Origin: Dehalococcoidia bacterium | Lineage (GTDB): Bacteria > Chloroflexota > Dehalococcoidia > Lucifugimonadales > JAGWBF01 | Assembly (NCBI GenBank): GCA_021296015.1 | Contig: JAGWBG010000019.1 | Coordinates: 1-11,974, forward strand | Direction of reading: 5' to 3' | DNA: 11,974 nt | Shown: one piece after another, positions 1-7,500 of the stretch | Layout: every line of letters starts with the position of its first letter | Numbering within the stretch: position 1 is the first letter of the stretch | The notes under the pieces: generated by a model | What the model was told of the DNA's origin: nothing | The model's database searches: none | Seen by the model: only the letters and a program-made list of their open reading frames with translations | Program-made: the position numbers and the translations under genes

Positions 1-523
1 GGCCCTTGGGTGTGCCCTCGTCGAAGCCGGACAAGTACTCTGGGTTACCCTCAGCGGAGACCACGAGATTTCTAATTTGGGCTATTGTCCCTGCAGGGAA
101 CGTATAAGCGAGGGCAATCTCGTGGGAGGGGCCTGGGTCATCGTCGGGTACTGGTTCTATGGTGACGACAAACGTGTTGAAATCGGCAAAGAGGTTCTCT
201 CCGGTTGGCTCAGCATCCGACATTAGCATGAAGGTATGACTAATCATGCCGTCGGAGTCTGCGTTGAGGATGCCGGTGCTCTCCTTCCGCTCCCCGGAAT
301 CGCTGACGAACCAGCCTTCATAGGCTTGGCCCTCTGGGAGAGAAGACACGTTCATAATGCTTATGGTGGCTTTATCACTCATGTTGCCGCTGGAACCACT
401 CTCATCGCTGTCCATAATGGTGACTGTGCCCGAACCAGCTTGGGCTAGGACTAACGTGAGGGGGATGAGCAAAGAGAGTATTCCCGCTGCCAAGAGAACC
501 GGAAAGACCTTATACCAAGACAT
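1..523 (-). CDS. Secreted protein with anti-sigma-factor-like (RskA-C-type) domain, partial (C-terminus outside window)
   Basis: The ORF opens at an ATG (complement of 521-523), reads 174 residues without a stop and runs off the left edge. A strong AAGGAGG Shine-Dalgarno site (complement of 528-534) lies four bases upstream. The protein begins MSWYKVFPVLLAAGILSLLI, a basic start followed by a hydrophobic stretch to about residue 25, and an AQA-G segment near residues 27-30 fits a signal-peptidase cleavage site. The mature part is acidic and Ser/Gly-rich. At residues about 62-80 it has PEGQAYEGWFVSDSGERKES, and near 143-173 it has FPAGTIAQIRNLVVSAEGNP then GFDEGTPKG. These resemble the extracytoplasmic C-terminal domain of RskA-like anti-sigma factors and similar domains I associate with Chloroflexota exported proteins. 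No sigma-binding N-terminal region is present, so it is probably a stand-alone exported domain. That a protein is encoded here is near certain; the family is a moderate guess and the function is unknown. Confidence 0.75.
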   Translation of the reverse strand, partial: MSWYKVFPVLLAAGILSLLIPLTLVLAQAGSGTVTIMDSDESGSSGNMSDKATISIMNVSSLPEGQAYEGWFVSDSGERKESTGILNADSDGMISHTFMLMSDAEPTGENLFADFNTFVVTIEPVPDDDPGPSHEIALAYTFPAGTIAQIRNLVVSAEGNPEYLSGFDEGTPKG

Positions 524-622
524 GGTGCCTCCTTTACTTTGAGACCATCTATCTATAAACCGCTTTGCTGTACGCTTCCCACTGCCTGTTATTCGCAGGG
601 TGCAAGCTGCAAACTGCACCAT

Positions 623-651
623 AGTATAAGCATTTTTTTCACTCCTGACCA
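623..651 (-). promoter_or_regulatory. Candidate sigma70 promoter for the secreted-protein gene
   Basis: On the minus strand a -10-like TATACT (complement of 623-628, five of six consensus bases) is preceded, after a 17-bp spacer, by TGGTCA (complement of 646-651, four of six). The spacer contains an A7/T7 run. Transcription would start near 616 and leave a leader of about 90 nt. Only the hexamers support it. Confidence 0.35.
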
Positions 652-779
652 TCGAAATTCCATAGTGTTGTGACTTGTAAGGAAAAGGGTTATCATCTTT
701 TCAGTACCTTACCTAACCTACGGTTCGGGGTATGTATACTGGTGACCTGGTTAGCATAATATAAAAAGGACTACTTTTC

Positions 780-785
780 GAGAGG
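780..785 (+). promoter_or_regulatory. Ribosome binding site fixing a GTG start
   Basis: GAGAGG ends six bases before the GTG at 792. An in-frame TAA at 762-764 rules out a longer N-terminus, and the FAD-binding glycine motif begins only ten residues in. GTG 792 is therefore the start. Confidence 0.75.
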
Positions 786-791
786 TGTGAC

Positions 792-2285
792 GTGAGCAGG
801 GAGTATGACGTAGTGGTAGTGGGCGCAGGAAATGCCGCGCTTACCGCCGCAATTGCCGCTCTGGAAAATGGCTCTGAAGTCCTGGTCTTGGAAAAAGCCC
901 CGGAATACTTTCGCGGAGGCAATACTTACTTCACCGGTGGTATCATCCGATGTGCCTATAACGGCATTGAGGACATTAAGGCCCTTGTTCCGGATATGTC
1001 CCCTGAAGAGGAGCAGTCTGTGGAGGTGGGCAGGTATACCCAGGATGATTTCTATAGCGACCTCATGCGGGTAACGGGAGGACTTGCGGACCCTGAGCTT
1101 GCTCAGTTGTTGGTAGGACAGTCACATCCCACTTTGCTATGGTTGCGTGAAAGGGGTGTACGGTTTGTACTGTCATTTGGCAGGCAGGCATTCAAAGTGG
1201 GTGACAGATACCGGTTTTGGGGCGGTTTGGTGGTGGAGTCAGTAGGAGCGGGTAAGGGCCTTTCCGACCAGCAGTTTGACGTTGCCGAAAGGATGGGGGC
1301 AGAGATTCGGTATCAGACCAAAGGGGTCAGGCTCCTCCAGGACAAGAGGGGCCCCGTGGCGGGAGTCACAGTTCAAGGCCCCTATGGATTTGAAGATGTT
1401 TCTGCCAAGTCCGTTGTACTGGCAAGCGGCGGATTCGAGTCGAACGCCGAGATGAGGGCCAGATACCTGGGCCCAGGCTGGGAGCTGGCCAAGGTGCGTG
1501 GTATACCCTACAACACGGGAGACGGAATTAAGATGGCTCTGGATATAGGAGCACAACCCCACGGCCACTGGAGTGGATGCCATGCAGTGGCCTGGGACCT
1601 GAACGCTCCTCCCTATGGCGACAGAGTTGTCACGGAGCTTTATCAGAAGCACTCGTATCCCTTCGGCATCATAGTGAATGTCCACGGCAAGAGGTTCGTG
1701 GATGAGGGAGCGGACTTCCGCAATTACACCTATGTCACTTACGGACGGGAGATATTGCGGCAGCCTCAGAATGTGGCCTTCCAGATCTTCGACGACAAGG
1801 TGAAGCATCTTCTGAGAGAAGAGTACCGCATTCCCCAGGTGACCATGGCTACCGCCAACAGTATAGAGGAGTTGGCCGACAGGCTTGACATAGACAGGGA
1901 TAGCCTTGTCCAAACTGTGAAAGAGTTCAACGCCGCAGTCCAGGATAAGGAGTATAATCCCACCATCCTGGACGGGAAGGGTACCGAGGGGATTGAGCCT
2001 CCCAAGACCAATTGGGCACTCCCCATAGATACGGCCCCCTTCATGGGCTACGCGGTGACTTGTGGTATTACATTCACCTTCGGCGGACTCAAAATCAACA
2101 GTCGGGGTGAGGTACTGGACTGCGAGGAGGCCCCTATTCCGGGCCTTTATGCTGCCGGTGAGCTGGTTGGCGGCCTGTTTTACTACAACTACCCCGGCGG
2201 GTCCGGGCTCACGGCTGGAGCGGTGTTCGGGAAGATTGCCGGAGAGAACGCAGCCAGACACGTGGCAGTGCTGGCTAAGGATTGA
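792..2285 (+). CDS. FAD-dependent dehydrogenase, fumarate reductase/tricarballylate dehydrogenase (TcuA)-like
   Basis: This 497-residue cytoplasmic flavoprotein belongs to the fumarate reductase/succinate dehydrogenase flavoprotein superfamily. The N-terminal Rossmann strand reads VVVVGAGNAAL (GxGxxA at 11-16), followed by the ribose-binding acidic residue in VLEK (E34) and the FAD-binding GGN at 42-44. A second dinucleotide-associated segment, VLASGGFESN, lies at 209-218. The C-terminal FAD segment, IPGLYAAGELVGGLFYYNYP then GGSGLTAG (449-476), is diagnostic of this family. The 415-435 stretch (PFMGYAVTCGITFTFGGLKI) resembles TcuA, which oxidises tricarballylate to cis-aconitate. The absence of a signal peptide, heme motifs or FeS cysteines argues against an exported fumarate reductase. 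TcuA normally works with the membrane partner TcuB, which is not in this window, so the electron acceptor is unknown. Substrate assignment within the family (tricarballylate, fumarate or 3-ketosteroid-like compounds) is uncertain; the superfamily call is secure. The gene stands alone between a divergent and a convergent neighbour. Confidence 0.9.
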   Translation: MSREYDVVVVGAGNAALTAAIAALENGSEVLVLEKAPEYFRGGNTYFTGGIIRCAYNGIEDIKALVPDMSPEEEQSVEVGRYTQDDFYSDLMRVTGGLADPELAQLLVGQSHPTLLWLRERGVRFVLSFGRQAFKVGDRYRFWGGLVVESVGAGKGLSDQQFDVAERMGAEIRYQTKGVRLLQDKRGPVAGVTVQGPYGFEDVSAKSVVLASGGFESNAEMRARYLGPGWELAKVRGIPYNTGDGIKMALDIGAQPHGHWSGCHAVAWDLNAPPYGDRVVTELYQKHSYPFGIIVNVHGKRFVDEGADFRNYTYVTYGREILRQPQNVAFQIFDDKVKHLLREEYRIPQVTMATANSIEELADRLDIDRDSLVQTVKEFNAAVQDKEYNPTILDGKGTEGIEPPKTNWALPIDTAPFMGYAVTCGITFTFGGLKINSRGEVLDCEEAPIPGLYAAGELVGGLFYYNYPGGSGLTAGAVFGKIAGENAARHVAVLAKD

Positions 2286-2288
2286 CGT

Positions 2289-2347
2289 GCTATGCCGTCG
2301 CCGTATACCTCGGCCAGCACCGTTGTAGCGGTTTCCGGCATAGCCGG
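2289..2347. other. Potential folded RNA/DNA structure in the convergent 3' gap
   Basis: Directly after the FAD dehydrogenase stop, GCTATGCCG (2289-2297) is perfectly complementary to CGGCATAGC (2336-2344). The 38-nt interval contains two small hairpins, GCCG/CGGC (2300-2314) and ACCG/CGGT (2319-2332), so a compact three-way junction can be drawn. The right arm can instead fold on itself as CCGGC-ATA-GCCGG (2335-2347). No T-run follows, so it is not a classic intrinsic terminator. It may act as an mRNA 3' end or stabiliser, or may be chance. Confidence 0.35.
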
Positions 2348-2407
2348 TGTGGTCTTGATGCGCAAAGAACTGGTGAAAGTGGCCTGTCTCAGGGGCAGGA
2401 CACTCTC

Positions 2408-2427
2408 GCGCTACGCTGGTTTAGCGC
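2408..2427. other. Hairpin at the 3' end of the epoxide hydrolase gene
   Basis: GCGCTA (2408-2413) pairs perfectly with TAGCGC (2422-2427) around an 8-nt loop, and the epoxide hydrolase stop codon (2421-2423) lies in it. No T-tract follows on either strand, so termination by this hairpin alone is doubtful. It could block exonucleases or contribute to Rho-dependent ending between the two convergent genes. Confidence 0.3.
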
Positions 2428-3572
2428 AGCCCTCTGAAAAAGGTCCGCATGTCCTCCACCAGCAACTCAGGCTCCTCCAACGAGGCGAAGTGGCCTCCTC
2501 TGGGCATAGTGCTCCACTGCTGAAGATTGAGGGAGCGCTCTGCCCACTCCCTCGGCGGTTTGAATAACTCCTTCGGAAAGGTAGCTACTGCACAAGGCAC
2601 CTGGATACGGTCGCCTTGCTCCAGGGTCCAGGGGCTGCGCTGGGACTCGTAGTAGAGCCGGGTGGAAGAGCCGATGGTTTGGGTTGCCCAGTAGATTGTG
2701 ATGTTTGTGAGAAGCTCGTCCTTGGTGAAGCGCCGTTCCACGTCGCCGTCACAGTCGCTCCAGGAGCGCCATTTTTCCACAATCCAGGCCGCCAGGCCGG
2801 CCGGGGAGTCGTTCAGCCCGTAGGAGAGGGTCTGGGGTTTGGTCCCCTGTATGTGGGCATATCCGCCTTCATCCTGACGCCATCGCTCGCGCTCCTCAAG
2901 GAACACCTTCTCCGCCTCGGTCAGCTCGCGAGAACCCGGACCGATGTATGGTTGAGCGCCGCCGACCAGGGTTATGTGGATGCCCTTCACGTACTGGGAG
3001 TAGGTGTATCCCAGGCGGGCCGTTACGCTCGCACCCCAATCCCCGCCCTGAGCAACGAACTGTTGATACCCCAACTCTTCCGTCATTATCCTTGCCCAGA
3101 GGTCCGCGATTCGCCAATAGTTCATCCCCGGGTGCTGGGGGCGGTCCGAGAACCCGAATCCCGGCCCCGATGGGACAACCACGTCGAAGGAGTCCGCAGG
3201 GTCTCCTCCGTGACTGGCCGGGTCCGTAAGGAGGGGTATGATTTTAACCATCTCTAAGGGGTTCTTGGGCCATCCGTGGGTGATGACAAGGGGAAGGGGA
3301 TTCGGCCCCTTGCCGCGCTCGTAGATAAAGTGAATGCCCAGACCGTCAATGGTCGTGCGGTACTGGGCAAAGGAGTTGAGCTTCTCCTCTTGTGCCCGCC
3401 AATCGAACCGGGTCCGCCAATATTCAGTTAGCTCTTTCACGTATGCGAGATTGGACCCATAGTCCCACCGGGAGTCGTTGATTTCCTCCGGCCACCGAGT
3501 GTCAGCCAGGCGCTCCCGAAGGTCTTCGAGAGTCGAGTCCGGGACGTGTACCTTGAACGGTTGAACGGCCAT
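2421..3572 (-). CDS. Epoxide hydrolase, EHN-domain alpha/beta-hydrolase
   Basis: The 383-residue protein has the full-length architecture of microsomal-type epoxide hydrolases (EC 3.3.2.-), which open epoxides to vicinal diols. Residues about 4-110 form the EHN domain (FKVHVPDSTLEDLRERLADT RWPEE then DWRAQEEKLN). The alpha/beta-hydrolase core follows, with oxyanion-loop HGWP at 99-102, SGPGFGFSD at 135-143 and the nucleophile elbow GGDWG with Asp178. Glu335 in FPKE is the likely charge-relay acid, and His361 in RGGHFASLEEP is the catalytic base. YYESQR at 307-312 supplies a candidate epoxide-activating tyrosine. No signal peptide or membrane anchor is visible, so it should be cytosolic. The start is supported by AGGAGGA (complement of 3581-3587) eight bases upstream. 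Family assignment is secure; the substrate is unknown. It converges with the FAD dehydrogenase and follows the acetyltransferase on the same strand after 230 bp, so it probably has its own promoter. Confidence 0.92.
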   Translation of the reverse strand: MAVQPFKVHVPDSTLEDLRERLADTRWPEEINDSRWDYGSNLAYVKELTEYWRTRFDWRAQEEKLNSFAQYRTTIDGLGIHFIYERGKGPNPLPLVITHGWPKNPLEMVKIIPLLTDPASHGGDPADSFDVVVPSGPGFGFSDRPQHPGMNYWRIADLWARIMTEELGYQQFVAQGGDWGASVTARLGYTYSQYVKGIHITLVGGAQPYIGPGSRELTEAEKVFLEERERWRQDEGGYAHIQGTKPQTLSYGLNDSPAGLAAWIVEKWRSWSDCDGDVERRFTKDELLTNITIYWATQTIGSSTRLYYESQRSPWTLEQGDRIQVPCAVATFPKELFKPPREWAERSLNLQQWSTMPRGGHFASLEEPELLVEDMRTFFRGLR

Positions 3573-3802
3573 TGTCCGAGTCCTCCTCTTGCGTCACGGT
3601 GAGCTTGTCGTGTCGGCCCTGAGAATTCGCCGAGAGAGTACGAAATGTATTTGGCTATAGTTTAGCAGAAGAAGCGATCATCGGACACTAGGCCGCGGGA
3701 ATTGCCTTGACGACATGGCCTCAATGTCCCTACCTCCAAGGAGACCGTAGTAAGATTTTTCGGGCTTCTGGTGGCGGTTTAGGGCCTTGGACAATGCCCA
3801 AA

Positions 3803-4336
3803 TCAGTCCTCACGCAGGATGGCATACAGCAGATAGTCCACGGGCACTCCCTGCTTTAGCGCAGCCCAGTGGAGCAACCCCTCGCGTTGGTATCCCACTT
3901 TCTCCAACACTCGCGTGGAGGCGATGTTGTACGTCCAGACCCGCGCGTCTATGCGGACGAGGCCGAGCGTCTCAAAGCCATAGGCTGTCACCACCCTCGT
4001 AGCGGCAGTCACAGTCCCGTGTCCCCAGAACGGCTTACCTAGCCAGTAGCCGATCTCGGCGGAGTGCCGTAAGTCACCTTCCCGTGTGTTGAGACCGATT
4101 CCACCGATGGGCCCTGCGGCGTCGCAGATGGCGAAGTGCTCTACCGGGTCTCGGCCAGACTGGAGAGCCACCCAGGCCTCGGCGTCGGTTCGTGTGTATG
4201 GGTGAGGGAAGTGGTCACCCAGGTTCACCCAGATGTCGTAGTCGTCCGCGAGGGCGATATAGCGATCCCTGTCTCCGTCATTCCACCCAGAATCCCAGTC
4301 TTGCAGCGCGTAGCCATTGCCGAATTCGATTTTCAT
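3803..4336 (-). CDS. GNAT-family N-acetyltransferase, RimJ/RimL type
   Basis: This 177-residue single-domain protein matches the usual length of RimJ/RimL-like acetyltransferases, which transfer acetyl from acetyl-CoA to an alpha-amino group or a small amine. The core is visible in order: HFAICDAAGPIGGIGL (67-82, beta strands), AEIGYWLGKPFWGHGTVTAA (93-112, where FWGHG is the acetyl-CoA pyrophosphate loop) and RIDARVWTYNIASTRVLEKV with GYQREG (128-153, the C-terminal alpha/beta element with the conserved Asn and S/T-R-x-L-E-K-x-G-F/Y signature). It then ends in LKQGVPVDYLLYAILRED. The N-terminal 60 residues are acidic and aromatic, as is common for the substrate side. No strong Shine-Dalgarno site precedes the ATG, so translation may be weak or the start may be slightly off. 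The substrate cannot be predicted. The gene diverges from the ABC transporter, and the 230-bp gap (3573-3802) to the epoxide hydrolase shows no other gene and no clear terminator. Confidence 0.88.
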   Translation of the reverse strand: MKIEFGNGYALQDWDSGWNDGDRDRYIALADDYDIWVNLGDHFPHPYTRTDAEAWVALQSGRDPVEHFAICDAAGPIGGIGLNTREGDLRHSAEIGYWLGKPFWGHGTVTAATRVVTAYGFETLGLVRIDARVWTYNIASTRVLEKVGYQREGLLHWAALKQGVPVDYLLYAILRED

Positions 4337-4532
4337 GTCACAATCACACCGGCTCTGACTTACTCTTTACGAGGTTCATTGAAACAAATGGAGGTGGGCC
4401 AACGTGTACTATACTAAGAACTTTTCACTGGGAGGTCAAGCTGCAGACTATTGACGGTCTCTGCGGGAACCTGGAGGGTGTCTCTAGCTTTGTGTGTGAC
4501 GCTATCGAAGGTCCCGGTGTGCAAGGCAGATA

Positions 4533-4541
4533 TGGTAGAAT
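4533..4541 (+). promoter_or_regulatory. Candidate extended -10 promoter of the ABC transporter
   Basis: TGGTAGAAT combines a TGn extension with TAGAAT (five of six consensus bases). No recognisable -35 lies 16-18 bp upstream, which an extended -10 can tolerate. Transcription would begin near 4548, which argues that the TTG at that position is not the translation start. Confidence 0.35.
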
Positions 4542-4580
4542 GCAGCATTGGGGTTGAGTCTATGGAATTCAAATGGTCTT

Positions 4581-4584
4581 GAGG
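4581..4584 (+). promoter_or_regulatory. Ribosome binding site deciding the ABC transporter start
   Basis: GAGG, within GAGGGATGGG, lies eight bases before the ATG at 4593. The reading frame is open to a TTG at 4548, but that codon lacks a comparable site and would add a 15-residue extension not typical of the family. Confidence 0.6.
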
Positions 4585-4592
4585 GATGGGTA

Positions 4593-7500
4593 ATGTATTT
4601 TGACCGGCGACTGTTCAGTCTCACACGGGGCGTTCGGCTTCAGGTGCTGTTCGCAGCGCTGCTTGGGTTAACGGCAGTGGGCGCCGGCGTCGCGCGGCTC
4701 GCCGTGTCGGGAGTCATAATTTATCGCGTTCTGACTGGTCAGGTGGGCTTCTCCGACTTGGCCCTTCCACTGCTGATAATCGCCGTACTGATCGTGGTGC
4801 GAGGGCTGTTCCAGTACTGGCAGTATGCGGTCAACCATCATACCGCCAACATAGTGAAGATCAAGTTGCGGCGCAATGTTTACGAACATGCCCTGCACCT
4901 TGGCCCCGGATACTTCGACCGGAATCGTACCGGCGACGTGGTGCTCACCCTGGCGGAGGGCATCGAAAGGCTGGAGACCTTCTTCGGCCAGTACCTTTCC
5001 CAGCTCATCGTATCCGCAGTGGCCCCGTTGGGTATCTTCATCTACATGGTGACCCTGGACCCGGTGATTGCGTTGATTTTCCTGGCCTTCGCTGCCCTCA
5101 CTCTGATCGTTCCGGCAATGTTCCACTCCTGGAACCGGGTGAGCAGTTACCGGAGACGCCAGTCCTACGGCGCTCTTGGGTCCGACTTTCTGGACAGCGT
5201 CCAGGGCTTGGCGACACTGAAGGCCTTTGGCCAGAGCGTCCATCGAGGCAGGGCGCTGGGCGAGCGTGCCCACAATCTTTACAGAAGCACGATGGGAGTG
5301 GTCGCGGCCAATGGCGCCACCAGTGCGGCATCCATCTTCTTCATGGTCGTTGGTGCCGCCGTCGCCCTGGCTGTGGGGGCGGTCCGGGTCAGCAACGGCG
5401 ACATGGAGCTTCGTCCGCTGTTGATTGTCCTCATGCTTGGCGTCGAAGTTTTCAGACCAATGCGGGAACTCACCAACCTTTACCACCAGGGGATGACGGT
5501 GCTCTCATCAGCCCAAAGCGTGTTCGGAATCCTGGATGAGCAGGTGACGGTCCGGGACCCGGAGCGGCCGGCCCAACCCCCAGCCACGAGGCTGCGGCCC
5601 GAGGTCTCCTTTGAAGGGGTCAGTTTCGGCTACCAGGGAGGTCACAGGCCGGCCCTTGAAGGCGTTTCCTTCCAACTCACAGAAGGGGAGACCCTGGGCG
5701 TGGTCGGTGCCAGCGGGGCAGGGAAATCAACCCTCGTGTGGCTGATGTACCGGTTCTATGACCCCCAGGCTGGGGCCATCAAACTAGGAGGCCACGATCT
5801 GAGAGACCTCCCCCTTGACGTACTTCGAGAGAACATATCCGTTGTCACCCAGGATACCTACCTATTCCACGGGTCCGTCGCGGACAATCTGCGGTTCGGC
5901 AAGCCCGACGCAACCCGGCAGGAGTTGGAGGCCGCAGCACGGGCCGCCAACGCTCACGAATTCATAGAGCACCTCCCTCATGGGTACGAAACAGTGGTGG
6001 GAGAGCGTGCCGTCCGACTGTCGGGGGGACAGCGACAACGTATAGCCATCGCAAGGGCCCTTCTAAAAGACGCTCCGGTCCTCCTCTTGGACGAAGCCCT
6101 ATCCAGCGTTGATGCCGAGAATGAAGCGCTGATACAGTCCGCTCTCGACCGGCTGATGGAGAACCGGACCACCCTTGTGATTGCCCATCGCTTGTCCAGC
6201 GTCATTAACGCCGACCACATCCTGGTACTGGACCAGGGCCACGCGGTCGAAATTGGCACCCACGCCGAGTTGATAGCGGCGGGCGGAACTTACGCGCGGC
6301 TGATGGAGCAGCAGACGAGGCTGGGAGTGGGAGACATCTCTACTGCTTCAAACCGCCCTGCCAGTCCGAATCTAGCAGGCCACCACCAGCCAGACTTGCC
6401 ACATCTCTCGACGGGACACGGACATCATCACCAGGCACCGTCCCACTCCACGTCTCATCATCCCGCCCACGTCAAGGTACGTTCCCTTTCGGTATGGGTC
6501 AGGCTCTTCGGACTGGTTAGCCCTGTGAAGTACCAGTTCCTGATTACCCTCATTCTGGGCCTGCTCCATCACGGCTCCGTCGTTGGATTGGGGGCGCTGA
6601 GCGCACTCCTGGTGGGTGCGGTCTTTAGGGGCGAGCCACTGGGCACGCTGATCGTGCTGGTATGCGTGTTTGCACCGGTCTCGGCGCTGCTCTTTTTCCT
6701 GGAAACCTGGCAAGCTCACGACATGGCCTACAGGCTGCTTGCCCGTATGCGCGTTAACATATACAACAAGCTGGATGGGTTGGCGCCCTCGTACATGGTC
6801 CGTCGTCGTTCTGGTGACTTCGTAAGTGTCGTGGGCGGCGACGTGGAGACCGTGGAGTTCTTCTTTGCCCACGCCATATCGCCGATGATCGTAGCAGTGC
6901 TGGTCCCAGGTGGACTGCTCATCGCCTTGGCGAAAATCTCTTCGCCGATTGCGGTCGTCCTAGCCCCCTTCCTCGTTGCTGTGGCCGTCAGCCCTTTCTT
7001 TGCCAACAATCGAATCGAGCATCTGGGCCACGAAATCCGTGGCCGCATGGGCGACATTCACGCCTTCATGGTGGATAGCATTCAGGGTATGAGGGAGATT
7101 GTAGCTTTTGGCCGTGGCAAGGATAGGAATGAAGAGCTGACACGAAAAGGCTGGGATTACGCAAGCCATCTGGTGAGGTTCCAAAAGTCCCAAGCATCGC
7201 AGATTGGCTTCATGGAGGCCATGATGGGTCTCGGAGGTCTGGCAGTGCTGTCAATGGGTGTGTGGCTGACGCTGGACGGCCAGCTAGAGAGGACGATGTT
7301 GCCGCTGGTCAGTGTGTTGGCCCTGTCGGCGTTCAGTCCGGTCACCGAGTTGGCCCGCACCATGAAGCAGATGATGGAGACCCTGGCATCCTCGCGGCGA
7401 ATCCTGGAGATTCACGACGAGCCGGTGCCGGTAAGCGACGGCCCAGGCGTACCGGCTCAGGCCGACGAAGGCGGGGACTCGCCACCGTCGGTGGACTTCT

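Larger units (their letters stand above)
524..791. other. Divergent intergenic region between the secreted protein and the FAD dehydrogenase
   Basis: This 268-bp AT-rich spacer contains no convincing gene. It holds the minus-strand promoter candidate at 623-651. Three TGCA-led heptads (TGCAAGC, TGCAAAC, TGCACCA) stand in tandem at 601-621. An inverted repeat pairs CTAACC (713-718) with GGTTAG (749-754), just upstream of an AT-rich block at 755-765 (CATAAT/TATAAA) that is the best -10 candidate for the rightward gene. No good -35 partner is seen for that block, so the rightward promoter is not firmly placed. Confidence 0.5.
4337..4592. other. Divergent promoter region between acetyltransferase and ABC transporter
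   Basis: No convincing gene lies here. Leftward, TTGACC (complement of 4434-4439) and TAGTAT (complement of 4411-4416) are 17 bp apart and could drive the acetyltransferase with a leader of about 68 nt. Rightward, an extended -10 element sits at 4533-4541 (separate entry). Confidence 0.35.

Noticed and set aside
631..640. T7 run as an intrinsic terminator on the plus strand
   Set aside because: No stable GC-rich stem directly precedes it and no rightward gene lies upstream within the window; it falls in the spacer of a promoter candidate.
1239..2261. Long (340-codon) minus-strand open frame inside the FAD dehydrogenase
   Set aside because: It is antisense to a clear full-length flavoprotein and its translation shows no domain; a shadow of the real gene.
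2420..2432. A 13-nt sequence TTTAGCGCAGCCC repeated at 3855-3867
   Set aside because: The second copy lies in the coding sequence of the acetyltransferase and the first at the epoxide hydrolase stop; no wider similarity, so coincidence is likely.
4668..5486. Minus-strand open frame of 272 codons inside the ABC transporter
   Set aside because: His/Gln/Gly-rich antisense translation with no recognisable domain, opposite a canonical membrane domain.
6381..6470. His-rich stretch as a sign of a frameshift or low-quality sequence
   Set aside because: The frame continues unbroken into a second complete half-transporter with all motifs intact, so the stretch is genuine coding sequence.
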